From Nocardioides pini (lineage in GTDB: Bacteria; Actinomycetota; Actinomycetes; Propionibacteriales; Nocardioidaceae), in NCBI RefSeq assembly GCF_026712185.1, contig NZ_JAPPUX010000003.1, positions 62,001 through 126,000 on the forward strand: a stretch of 64,000 bases of DNA, read 5' to 3'. Under the pieces are notes generated by a model, which saw only the letters and a program-made list of their open reading frames with translations, was not told the DNA's origin and searched no databases. Within the stretch, counting starts at the first letter, position 1; every line of letters starts with the position of its first letter. The position numbers were made by a program, and so were the translations under genes. This document shows positions 7,299-18,099 of the stretch, piece after piece.

Positions 7299-8021
7299 AT
7301 GGCCACCACCAAGCGCGACCTGAAGACCGAAGCCCTCAAGCCCGTCCTCGCCGGCGTCGGCGTCACCGACCTGGCCGTCGAGGCCGTCCGCGAGGCCGTC
7401 GCCGACGTGCAGAAGCGCGTCGCCGCCGTGCAGAAGGACGTCACCACCCGCGTGAGCGACGTGCAGAAGACCGCGACCGACCCCAAGGTGCTGCGCAAGC
7501 AGGCCCAGGCCCGCCGCGCCCTCATCGAGTCCCGCGTCGCGGAGCTGCAGGCCGAGGCCCGGGCCTACCCGGCCAAGGTGACCACGCAGGTCTCCGCGCT
7601 CGTCGACGAGAACGTCGCCGCGGCCAACGCCACCTACGCCGACCTGGTCAAGCGCGGCGAGTCCCTCGTGGGCCGCATCCGCCGCCAGGAGTCGACCAAG
7701 GCCACCGTGACCTCCGCCAAGACCACCGTGACCAAGGCGAAGACCACCGCGACCCAGGCCAAGAAGGCCGCCGAGGCCACCGCCGCCGCTGCGGACAAGA
7801 CCGCCGCCACCAAGGTCGCCCCCAAGCCGAAGCCGACCGCCAAGAAGGCCACCCAGAAGGCCGCGGCCAAGAAGGGTGCCGCCACCACGGCCCGCAAGAC
7901 GGCCGCGAAGAAGACCGCCACCGCGCAGAGCAGCGCCAAGGCCACCGCCAGCGCCGCCACCGAGACCGCGACCAACGCCGCCAAGGCCGTCGCCGACGCC
8001 GCCGAGAAGGTCGGCGACTGA
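7299..8021 (+). CDS. HBHA-like coiled-coil protein with Lys/Ala-rich tail
   Basis: This 240-residue protein has the layout of mycobacterial heparin-binding haemagglutinin. A helical, heptad-rich N-terminal region (residues 1-125, repeated VQK/VQKR segments) is followed by a low-complexity C-terminus of Lys, Ala, Thr and Pro with KK pairs (about 126-240). In mycobacteria the tail binds sulfated glycosaminoglycans and the protein is surface-exposed without a signal peptide; whether this environmental-type homologue is an adhesin or a nucleoid or lipid-inclusion protein is open. It follows the XRE gene by 34 bases and has its own strong ribosome site. A GC-rich terminator follows at 8069-8100. 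Confidence 0.85.
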   Translation: MATTKRDLKTEALKPVLAGVGVTDLAVEAVREAVADVQKRVAAVQKDVTTRVSDVQKTATDPKVLRKQAQARRALIESRVAELQAEARAYPAKVTTQVSALVDENVAAANATYADLVKRGESLVGRIRRQESTKATVTSAKTTVTKAKTTATQAKKAAEATAAAADKTAATKVAPKPKPTAKKATQKAAAKKGAATTARKTAAKKTATAQSSAKATASAATETATNAAKAVADAAEKVGD

Positions 8022-8068
8022 AGAGCACCCGCCGATGAGCAGCAGCTGATGCTGTTCTGAGCAAGGCC

Positions 8069-8100
8069 GAGGGCCCCCGTCCGACAGGGCGGGGGCCCTC
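8069..8100 (+). terminator. Rho-independent-type hairpin after the HBHA-like gene
   Basis: GAGGGCCCCCG (8069-8079) pairs perfectly with CGGGGGCCCTC (8090-8100) across a 10-base loop, 48 bases after the stop. There is only a weak T-rich stretch downstream (TCGTTG), as is common in actinobacteria. Confidence 0.8.
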
Positions 8101-8211
8101 CGTCGTTGCCCGCCTTTGTCCGGCATGGACAACTGTGGGCAACTCCGCTCCAATGGGAGGGGCGGCAGCGGTGAGTTCTCGACCCGCCGCGGGAGGCCGC
8201 GGAGGCTGGCC

Positions 8212-10749
8212 ATGGATGTCACGAACGCGAAGCTCGTGGAGCTGCGGGTCCACGGCGTGAGCGGGACGCCGCCCGAGGAGATGCTCGAGACGCACCACGC
8301 GCGGCAGGAGGCCGGCGACGAGTACTCCCGCTTCTTCGTCGCGGTCGACTGCTTCGGCGACAAGCCGCCCGACCCGGTCGAGGACGGCAAGGGCCCGCAC
8401 GTGCGCACGACCAGGCTCGAGGGCTTCCACTGGGGCCGCTACACCTCGGGCAACTGGCGGCAGGCGCTGTGGCTCGCGCTGGTCCCGTTCGGCATGGTCA
8501 ACGCCGCGCAGTTCATGCTCACCCCGCCCGTGACGTGGCGTGAGCGGATCCTCCACACGATCGTCGGCGGGGCGCTACGACTGCTCGCCCTCGGGCTGAC
8601 CGCGACGTTCGCCCTGGCGGCGGCCTCGATCAGCATCGACCTGGTCGCCCGGCAGCGGCTCGCCACCACGCGACTCGGGCAGGCGCTCGGCGAGGGGACC
8701 CTGCTCGCGGGCGGTGCGCTGGTGGCCGCCGGTGCCGTGCTGCTGCTCTACCGGCTGGGACGGCGCAACACGACGGTCCCCGAGCCCCCGGACGCCGCCG
8801 ACACCCTGGGCCGGTCGCTGGGGGCGACCTCGGGCCTGACCCGGGAGAACTTCTACGCCGGCGACCCGGACGCCACCAGCCTCGGGCGCCTCCACCTCGC
8901 GGGTGGCTGGGCGACAGTGGCGCTCGTCGGCAGCCTCAGCGACGGGGATGCCCAGGTGGCCACGGGTCTCAGCTCGTTCGTGTACGCCGCCAGCGCCGGG
9001 CTGCTGGGCGCCCTCGCCGTGCTGGTGACGGTGCTCGGCGACCCCGAGCACAGCGCGCCCCGGTCGTGGGAGCGCGACTCGGCGTGGGAGCACTGGAACC
9101 ACGTCCTGCAGCGCCCGGTGGTCGGCCTGACGGCTGCGCTCCTCGCGCTCGCGGTCCTGCTGTCGTCCGTGGTCATGCTCGTGCTGCGCGGGGTGAACCC
9201 GGACAACCCGCTCGCGGCCGTGGACGAGGTGTCCAACACCCTCGTGGTGGTCCTGACGGCCACGCTGACCGTCCTCTTCGCGGCCTCCGCCGGGCTCGCC
9301 CACGCGACCCGGCACGTCGACGAGGAGGTGCCGCGGCCCTTCCGCCGCTACGCCCGCGGCATGGCGGCACCGGTCGTCGCGGCCCTCGGCGGCTTCCTCG
9401 CCGTCGGCTACTCGGCGGCGCTGCTCCTGGCCAGTGCCGAGCTGCTGGTCGAGGACGCCGCGCTGCCCAAGCTGGTCGAGGGCGTCACCTTCACGTGGGG
9501 CGTCTCGGTGCTGCTGCTCGTCGCCGTCGGCGTCGTGCTCGGCTTCCGCACGTGGACCGACCGCGACTGGCGTACGGAACGGGTCCGGCGCAGCTACGGC
9601 CTCGTCTACGGTCGCCCGGCGGACGACGGGTCCGATGCGGGTGCCCGGTCCGACCGGCCGACGTGGCTCACGGACGAGCGGGTACGCCGGATCGCGACGG
9701 CGAGCGCGGTGGCCCGGGTCAAGCTGGGTCTGCCCGTCGTGCTCGTGTGCTTCTCGCTCCTCGGCATGGTGCTCGCCGTGCTCCTCGCCGTCGACCTCAT
9801 GACCGGGGTGGGGGCGCCCCGCGACGCACTGCCCGACGACTGGGTGTCGGTGGTCTACCGGCTCGGCGCGCTGACGCTGATCGCCCTGGCCGGCCTGCTC
9901 ATGACCACGGCGCGCCAGTCCCTGCGCGCCCGCGACCGGCAGCGGGTCGTCAACGTGGTGTGGGACGTCGTGTCGTTCTGGCCGAGGTCCGTGCACCCGT
10001 TCGTGCCGCCGCCGTACTCGCAGTTCGCCGTGCAGTCGCTGCGCGACCGGATCCGCCACCACCTCGGCACCTGCGCCAGCGAGGACCCGCCGACGACCGA
10101 GGTCGCCGACGCGGTCGTCGTGGAGGCGCACAGCCAGGGCAGCTTCATCTCGGTCGCGGCCCTGCTCTGGCTCAACCCGCAGGAGCTCTCCCGCGTCGGC
10201 TTCCTGACCTTCGGCTCCCAGCTGCAGGTCATCTTCCCGCGCGCGTTCCCGGCGTTCACGAGCTATCGCGTCCTCACCGAGCTCGACCGCGCGCTGGACG
10301 GTCGCTGGATCAACCTCTTCCGCGACACCGACCCGATCGCCGGCCCGGTGCTCAGCTGGGCGCACACCGGCGAGGAGAAGGGGGGTGTGCTGCGCTCGCG
10401 CCGGCTCGGCCCGCGCTCCCCGGACGCGCGCGACCCGTGGCCGCTCGAGCCCGACCGCCTCCCCGCCGTCCGCACCGGGCGGCGCGAGTGCGGACGGGAC
10501 TGGCGGCTGCTCGACCCGAGCCCGCCCGACCGCCAGCTGCGCGCCGAACCCCTCACCTCGATGATGCAGCACAGCCACTTCGCGCTCTCCCCGGACTGGG
10601 ACGACGCGGTCGAGTGGCTGGCGACCAGGACCCTGGGCGCGGCCGCCGCCGCCGCGCCGTCGGTGCCGGCCCCGCGCGAGGACGTACGCCCCGGGACTGA
10701 CGAGGCGGGCGAGATGATGGGCCCGGTCGACTACCAGGCCCACGACTGA
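8212..10749 (+). CDS. Large membrane protein with alpha/beta-hydrolase motif
   Basis: The 845-residue product starts MDVTNAKLVELRVHGVSGTP; GGAGG 6 bases upstream decides the start over an upstream in-frame ATG at 8116. The HGVSGTP strand looks like the oxyanion end of a hydrolase fold. About ten hydrophobic segments fill residues 80-610. A late segment VVEAHSQGSFIS holds the nucleophile elbow with Ser641, and the tail is hydrophilic. This suggests an esterase or lipase-like domain assembled around a membrane core and facing the cytoplasm. No substrate can be named. It separates the HBHA-like and DUF2516 genes, which are neighbours in mycobacteria. Confidence 0.72.
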   Translation: MDVTNAKLVELRVHGVSGTPPEEMLETHHARQEAGDEYSRFFVAVDCFGDKPPDPVEDGKGPHVRTTRLEGFHWGRYTSGNWRQALWLALVPFGMVNAAQFMLTPPVTWRERILHTIVGGALRLLALGLTATFALAAASISIDLVARQRLATTRLGQALGEGTLLAGGALVAAGAVLLLYRLGRRNTTVPEPPDAADTLGRSLGATSGLTRENFYAGDPDATSLGRLHLAGGWATVALVGSLSDGDAQVATGLSSFVYAASAGLLGALAVLVTVLGDPEHSAPRSWERDSAWEHWNHVLQRPVVGLTAALLALAVLLSSVVMLVLRGVNPDNPLAAVDEVSNTLVVVLTATLTVLFAASAGLAHATRHVDEEVPRPFRRYARGMAAPVVAALGGFLAVGYSAALLLASAELLVEDAALPKLVEGVTFTWGVSVLLLVAVGVVLGFRTWTDRDWRTERVRRSYGLVYGRPADDGSDAGARSDRPTWLTDERVRRIATASAVARVKLGLPVVLVCFSLLGMVLAVLLAVDLMTGVGAPRDALPDDWVSVVYRLGALTLIALAGLLMTTARQSLRARDRQRVVNVVWDVVSFWPRSVHPFVPPPYSQFAVQSLRDRIRHHLGTCASEDPPTTEVADAVVVEAHSQGSFISVAALLWLNPQELSRVGFLTFGSQLQVIFPRAFPAFTSYRVLTELDRALDGRWINLFRDTDPIAGPVLSWAHTGEEKGGVLRSRRLGPRSPDARDPWPLEPDRLPAVRTGRRECGRDWRLLDPSPPDRQLRAEPLTSMMQHSHFALSPDWDDAVEWLATRTLGAAAAAAPSVPAPREDVRPGTDEAGEMMGPVDYQAHD

Positions 10750-10787
10750 GCGGTCGGCGACGGCTCCCGTGTCGCGGCGGGTCCGGC

Positions 10788-10793
10788 TACCCT
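10788..10793 (+). promoter_or_regulatory. Leaderless -10 box of DUF2516 gene
   Basis: TACCCT ends 6 bases before the GTG at 10800. Confidence 0.5.
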
Positions 10794-10799
10794 CGTGCC

Positions 10800-11093
10800 G
10801 TGGACATCTACGCGTTCCAGAGCACGCTCATGCTGGTGGTGCTCGTCGCGCTGCTCGCGATCAAGGGATTCGCGTTCATCAACTCGCTGACCTACTCGGC
10901 CGAGGCCTACCAGGCGGCCGGCAAGCTCACGAAGCCGGCGTGGTGCGCCATCACCGGCCTCGGCTTCGCCGCCCAGCTCATCCTGATCGGCTCCTCGCCG
11001 CTCGGCCTGATCCACCTCGTCTTCACCATCGCGTCCCTCGTCTACATCGCCGACGTCCGCCCGGCGCTGGCCGAGGTCACGTCCCGCCGCTGA
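10800..11093 (+). CDS. DUF2516 family small membrane protein
   Basis: A 97-residue protein with three hydrophobic segments and the pattern IKGFAFINSLTYSAEAYQAAGKLTKPAWCA typical of DUF2516 (quoted in parts: IKGFAFINSL, AGKLTKPAW). The family is found in actinobacteria and has no assigned function. GTG start with a TACCCT box 6 bases upstream. As I recall Mtb gene order, the homologue follows hbhA, which makes the XRE - HBHA-like - DUF2516 order a conserved neighbourhood. The last 17 bases overlap the end of the convergent TetR gene. Confidence 0.85.
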   Translation: MDIYAFQSTLMLVVLVALLAIKGFAFINSLTYSAEAYQAAGKLTKPAWCAITGLGFAAQLILIGSSPLGLIHLVFTIASLVYIADVRPALAEVTSRR

Positions 11094-11736
11094 GCACGCT
11101 GTCGATCGCAGCGGCAGCCCGCTCGGCGGACATGGGACTGTGCGGTGACGTGCGTGCCACGCGCATCCCGCGCGCGAGCGCCAGCACGATGTCGACGTGG
11201 TGGTCGAGCCTCAGGCTGTCGTGACCGCCGGGGTCGACCGGCCGGTCTGGCAGGCGTTCCTGGAGCAGGTCGGCGACCACCTCCTGCTCTCGCGCCTGCA
11301 CGTCAGCCACCACTGATCCGACCAGCTCGTCCCACCGCCCCGCCTCCACGACAGTGAGCCATACCCCGTCGAAGACCTCCTCCAGCCACGTCTCCGGAAG
11401 GAGGGCATGCACCACCTGGGCGCGCGCCGCGTCCAGATCGTCTGGACGCGGAGCTCCCAGGAGCCTGCGACCCGCTTGATAGGCACGCTCACGGATCCAC
11501 CTGTGGCCGTACCGCTCGGCGATGGCGACGCGCATCATGGCGACCGTCGGAAACCATGCCGCGATGGCCTGCGGCGTCACGTTGGCGGCTCGCGCGACGG
11601 TTCGCAAGGTCACGGCGGACCAGCCACCCTCGGCCAGGAGGGGGATGGCGAGGTCGGTCGCCATCTCGGCCTTCGCCGGGCTGCTACCCGAGAACATCGG
11701 GCCGAAGCGAGGGATGTAGCGCTCGTCGCTGTCCAC
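11077..11736 (-). CDS. TetR-family transcriptional regulator
   Basis: A 219-residue protein with an N-terminal HTH (GGWSAVTLRTVARAANVTPQ, about residues 37-56) and a helical ligand domain, as in TetR regulators. The GTG at 11736 is used here; an internal ATG (MFSGSSPAKAEM) is an alternative. Two TTGACGTCAA palindromes lie upstream (11821-11830 and 11876-11885) and are the best operator candidates. Its target may be itself or the adjacent rhamnose gene, whose stop lies inside the repeat. Confidence 0.8.
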   Translation of the reverse strand: MDSDERYIPRFGPMFSGSSPAKAEMATDLAIPLLAEGGWSAVTLRTVARAANVTPQAIAAWFPTVAMMRVAIAERYGHRWIRERAYQAGRRLLGAPRPDDLDAARAQVVHALLPETWLEEVFDGVWLTVVEAGRWDELVGSVVADVQAREQEVVADLLQERLPDRPVDPGGHDSLRLDHHVDIVLALARGMRVARTSPHSPMSAERAAAAIDSVLSGGT

Positions 11737-11809
11737 GGCCTCAGCACAGCAGAGTCGGTGACGTCCTCGCAGAGCTCCTCCACAGGCACCATGACCAGTG
11801 CCCCCGACG

Positions 11810-11896
11810 CGCGTTCTGAATTGACGTCAAGTCAACTCGCGCGGGCACGAGGTGTGGCGCCTCCGCGAACCTTGATTGACGTCAATTCAGAACGCG
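11810..11896. repeat. Perfect 21-bp inverted repeat with TTGACGTCAA cores
   Basis: Positions 11810-11830 and 11876-11896 are exact inverted copies 45 bases apart. Each contains the palindrome TTGACGTCAA next to CGCGTTCTGA. The right copy is the real end of the rmlC-rmlD reading frame (Phe codon and TGA); the left copy repeats those terminal codons in inverted orientation in noncoding DNA. It may be a paired TetR operator, a long-stem terminator, or both. Confidence 0.75.
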
Positions 11897-13290
11897 AGGT
11901 AACGGTCGAGGGCGGCCATGGCGTCCTCGGGCTCGAAACCGGTGGCGCGGAGCTTGTCGAGCGACATCGCGGAGTTGAGCGGGCGCGGGGCGAACGGGTT
12001 GCCCTGCGCCAGCACCCCCTTGGCGTAGGCCTCGGTGGACGTGCCGGACACGTCGTCGGCGGTGCGGCCGGAACGCTCGAAGACCGCCTGCGCGATCTCG
12101 CGCCACGACATCGCCGGGCCGCCGTTCGAGACGTGGTAGGTGCCGAACGCGGCGTCGCTGTCGAGGAGGTGGCGGGTGGCGCGGACCAGCTCGTCGGTGA
12201 AGGTGAGCCGGCCGACCTGGTCGTCGACGACGCTGGGGGAGACGCCCTTCTCCGCGAGCGACTGCATGGTGCGGACGAAGTTCTTGCCCTCGCCGATCAC
12301 CCACGACGTGCGCAGGACGTAGTGGCGCGGGGCCAGCGAGACGGCGACGTCGCCGGCCGCCTTGGTCTGCGCGTAGACGCCGAGCGGCGCGAGCGGCTCG
12401 TCCTCGGTGTGGCCGGGGTCGAGGGGCGCGGTGCCGTCGTAGACGTAGTCCGAGGAGTAGTGGACGAGGGTGAACCCGTGCTCGCGGGCGAGGCCGGCGA
12501 GGGTGGCGGGGCCGGTCGCGTTGGCCGCCCAGGCCGCGACGCGCCCCTCGGGCGTCTCCGCGGCGTCGACGGCGGTGTAGGCGGCCGCGTTGAGCACGAC
12601 GGCGTACTCGTGCCAGGGCCAGGCAGCGACGGCGTCGGCGTCGGTGACGTCGAGCTCCGCACGCGTGGCCGTGTCGCAGCCCGGGAAGGCGTCAGTTAGG
12701 GCGAGGCCGAGCTGGCCGCCGCCGCCGAGGACGAGCGTCTTCTTGGCGGGGATCGCCGTCGAGGGGTCGAGGCCGGGGTTGTTCTGGTCCTTGTCGCTGA
12801 TGATCGCCTCGGACAGCGGGATCGGCCAGTCGATCGCGACGGTGGCGTCGTCGAGCGCGAGCGCGGGGTAGGCGATGCCCGGGCGCCAGTGCGCGTTGAC
12901 GAGGTAGGTGTAGGCCGTCGCGTCCTCGAGCACCTGGTAGCTGTTGCCGACGCCGCGGGGCACGAAGACCGCGACGGAGGTGTCCATCTCGAGGGTGAAG
13001 GTCGCGCCGAAGCTGTCGCCCTCGCGCATGTCGACCCACGCGCCGAAGATCCGGCCGGTGGCCAGCGAGACGAACTTGTCCCACGGCTCGGTGTGGATGC
13101 CACGGGTCACGCCGCGGTCGGCGTTGTAGGAGACGTTGTTCTGGACCGGCCCGAAGTCGGGCAGGCCGATGGCGAGCATCTTCTCGCGCTGCCAGTTCTC
13201 CTTGAAGAACCCGCGGGAGTCGTCGCGGCGGTCGAGCCGTACGACGACGAGGCCCGGGATCGGGGTCTGCTCGAGGGAGGGGAGGGTCAC
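11887..13290 (-). CDS. RmlC-RmlD fusion: dTDP-4-dehydrorhamnose 3,5-epimerase / reductase
   Basis: A 467-residue bifunctional protein. Residues 1-180 form an RmlC cupin (VTRGIHTEPWDKF with catalytic His66). Residues 186-467 form an RmlD short-chain reductase (GGGGQLGLAL NAD(P)H loop, SSDYVYDGTAP and the YAQTKAAGD Tyr-x3-Lys pair). It performs the last two steps to dTDP-L-rhamnose. The GTG start at 13290 follows a GGAG 7 bases upstream. It lies 10 bases after rmlB on the same strand. The order and fusion make a compact rhamnose module with rmlB and the divergent rmlA. Confidence 0.93.
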   Translation of the reverse strand: MTLPSLEQTPIPGLVVVRLDRRDDSRGFFKENWQREKMLAIGLPDFGPVQNNVSYNADRGVTRGIHTEPWDKFVSLATGRIFGAWVDMREGDSFGATFTLEMDTSVAVFVPRGVGNSYQVLEDATAYTYLVNAHWRPGIAYPALALDDATVAIDWPIPLSEAIISDKDQNNPGLDPSTAIPAKKTLVLGGGGQLGLALTDAFPGCDTATRAELDVTDADAVAAWPWHEYAVVLNAAAYTAVDAAETPEGRVAAWAANATGPATLAGLAREHGFTLVHYSSDYVYDGTAPLDPGHTEDEPLAPLGVYAQTKAAGDVAVSLAPRHYVLRTSWVIGEGKNFVRTMQSLAEKGVSPSVVDDQVGRLTFTDELVRATRHLLDSDAAFGTYHVSNGGPAMSWREIAQAVFERSGRTADDVSGTSTEAYAKGVLAQGNPFAPRPLNSAMSLDKLRATGFEPEDAMAALDRYLAF

Positions 13291-13300
13291 TGCCCCGCTC

Positions 13301-16202
<2,902 letters not shown>

Positions 16203-16247
16203 ATGGTGCCGCAGGGGCGGGAACCCGCGGCAATCGCGGACGCCCCC

Positions 16248-16253
16248 TAGGGT
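16248..16253 (+). promoter_or_regulatory. Leaderless -10 box of rmlA
   Basis: TAGGGT ends 6 bases before the ATG at 16260. Confidence 0.6.
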
Positions 16254-16259
16254 TCACCC

Positions 16260-17126
16260 ATGCGCGGAATCATCCTGGCCGGGGGCACCGGCTCGCGACT
16301 GCACCCGATCACCCAGGGAATCAGCAAGCAGCTGGTGCCCGTCTACGACAAGCCGATGATCTACTACCCGCTCTCCACGCTGATGCTGGCGGGCATCCGG
16401 GACGTGCTGATCATCACCACGCCCCACGAGGCCGACGGCTTCCACCGGCTGCTCGGCGACGGCTCGCAGTTCGGCATCAACCTGTCGTTCGCGGTGCAGC
16501 CCTCGCCGGACGGTCTGGCGCAGGCCTTCATCATCGGCGCCGACCACATCGGCTCCGAGCGGTCCGCGCTCGTCCTCGGCGACAACATCTTCTACGGCTC
16601 GGGCCTCGGCCAGCAGCTGCTGCGCTTCGCCGAGCTCGACGGCGCCGCGGTCTTCGGCTACCACGTCGCCGACCCGCGCGCGTACGGCGTCGTGGAGTTC
16701 GACGACAACGGCCGGGCCCTCTCGCTGGAGGAGAAGCCGGAGAACCCGAAGAGCGACTTCGCGGTGCCGGGGCTCTACTTCTACGACAACGACGTGGTGC
16801 AGTACGCCGCCGAGCTGGCGCCGTCGGCCCGCGGCGAGCTCGAGATCACCGACCTCAACCGGCGCTACCTCGAGGAGGGCCGCCTCCACGTCGAGGTGCT
16901 GCCGCGCGGCACCGCCTGGCTCGACACCGGCACCTTCGACTCGCTCAACGACGCCTCCAACTTCGTGCGCACCATCGAGGGCCGGCAGGGCTTCAAGGTC
17001 GGCGCGCCGGAGGAGGTCGCGTGGCGGATGGGCTTCCTGTCCGACGACGAGCTCGTCGCGCGCGCCGAGCCGCTGCGCAAGAGCGGCTACGGCGAGTACC
17101 TCCTGGGTCTGCTCAAGCACGGCTGA
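16260..17126 (+). CDS. rmlA: Glucose-1-phosphate thymidylyltransferase
   Basis: A 288-residue nucleotidyltransferase with the [11 protein letters not shown] signature loop, [26 protein letters not shown] and [15 protein letters not shown], all diagnostic of RmlA. It joins dTTP and glucose-1-phosphate to dTDP-glucose, the first step toward dTDP-rhamnose. The RLHPIT variant (usually RLYPIT) is a mild change. Leaderless start behind TAGGGT. It is divergent from the DUF4012-rmlB-rmlCD run, so all four rhamnose activities lie within 5.3 kb. Confidence 0.96.
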   Translation: MRGIILAGGTGSRLHPITQGISKQLVPVYDKPMIYYPLSTLMLAGIRDVLIITTPHEADGFHRLLGDGSQFGINLSFAVQPSPDGLAQAFIIGADHIGSERSALVLGDNIFYGSGLGQQLLRFAELDGAAVFGYHVADPRAYGVVEFDDNGRALSLEEKPENPKSDFAVPGLYFYDNDVVQYAAELAPSARGELEITDLNRRYLEEGRLHVEVLPRGTAWLDTGTFDSLNDASNFVRTIEGRQGFKVGAPEEVAWRMGFLSDDELVARAEPLRKSGYGEYLLGLLKHG

Positions 17127-17212
17127 CGCGTTTGGGGGCGTTCGTGGCGGGGGAGGGTCAGGGGTAGCGGACCGGACGGCGGCCGCACCCCGCCCAGCGC
17201 GAAGGAGGCCCC

Positions 17213-17791
17213 GTGCCTGACCCGACCTCGCTCGACCTCGTCTCGGGTGCGCCCGCGGCCCGACAGGTGCTGCAGGACCCGTTCTGGGCGACCGTGCTGC
17301 GCCGCCACGACGACGTCGACCTCGTGGTGCTCCCGCAGGAGCCGCCCGACCGCACAGAGGTCCCGGCGGACGAGCCGACGCTCGACCCCGACGCGGCGCG
17401 CGAGGAGCTGCGGGCGCGGATGGCTGCGCTCTGGGCCGCCCTCGGCCTCGATGCCGAGCCCACCCACCTCGACGACGTCTGGTTCGCCGGCGCCGCGCCC
17501 GGCACCCTGCGCTGGCAGGGCACCGCGACCTTCGACGGCCTCGACCCGGTCGTCGCCTCCGGCACCCTCCAGCGCGCCCAGGGGCTCCTCGACGAGGCCG
17601 ACGGGTGGCACGTTCTGGCCCCGCCCGACGGCGTACCGCGCGTGCTCGCCGGGCGCCCGGCGCGGGTCGGCCGCGAGGACGTGCAGGTCCTGGCGCCCGC
17701 TCCCGGCCGGGTGGTGCTGCGGATCCGCTCCGCGCTCGTCGTGGTCGGCGAGGCCGCCGTGTCCGAGGCGATCGCCGGGGGTGAGCGATGA
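17213..17791 (+). CDS. Hypothetical protein, first gene of the WXG100-like cluster
   Basis: A 192-residue protein of unknown family with no signal peptide or membrane segment. The GTG start follows GAAGGAGG (17201-17208). It is acidic in the middle and ends in a beta-rich segment (VQVLAPAPGRVVLRIRSALV). The stop overlaps the next start by four bases (ATGA), so it is coupled to a WXG100-like protein. That position and size suggest an EspG-like chaperone or an immunity protein, but this is inference from location only. Confidence 0.75.
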   Translation: MPDPTSLDLVSGAPAARQVLQDPFWATVLRRHDDVDLVVLPQEPPDRTEVPADEPTLDPDAAREELRARMAALWAALGLDAEPTHLDDVWFAGAAPGTLRWQGTATFDGLDPVVASGTLQRAQGLLDEADGWHVLAPPDGVPRVLAGRPARVGREDVQVLAPAPGRVVLRIRSALVVVGEAAVSEAIAGGER

Positions 17792-18099
17792 GCGACCCGC
17801 TGGTCTGGCAGATGGAGACCCTTCGCCGCGGCACCCAGGGGTGGGAGTCGCAGGAGACGCTGATGGACACCTCGGCCCGCGAGCTCGGGGCCGCGTCGGC
17901 CTCGGCCCTGCCGCCGAGCGTGCAAGGGGCGGCGACGACGTTCCTGACGCGCTGGGCCGGCTGGGCCGGGGAGAGCGCCGCGATCGCGCAGGGCTTCGTG
18001 GGCGCCCTGCACGCGACCGCCGACGACTACTCGACCACCGACGACGCCACCGACCGGCAGTTCAGCGACCTCGACGGACGACTGGGGTCGGCCCGGTGA
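17788..18099 (+). CDS. WXG100/ESX-like small helical protein
   Basis: A 103-residue, probably all-helical protein. It has Trp residues near the N-terminus (VWQMETLRRGTQGWE) and a central TRWAGWAGESAAIAQGF segment, matching the helix-turn-helix hairpin style of type VII secretion substrates, though the exact WxG sits as WAG. It is coupled on both sides: ATGA overlap with the preceding gene and GTGA overlap with the DUF1023 gene. No ESX ATPase or membrane component lies in the window. Confidence 0.65.
   Translation: MSDPLVWQMETLRRGTQGWESQETLMDTSARELGAASASALPPSVQGAATTFLTRWAGWAGESAAIAQGFVGALHATADDYSTTDDATDRQFSDLDGRLGSAR

Noticed and set aside
7680..8015. Lys/Ala codon repetition in the HBHA-like gene as a DNA repeat array
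   Set aside because: The repetition follows the protein's KKA/KTT composition; no exact DNA unit recurs.
8575..10743. Long minus-strand frame opposite the membrane hydrolase gene
   Set aside because: Same shadow effect; no hydrophobic segments, no ribosome site and low-complexity Arg/Gly/Glu composition.
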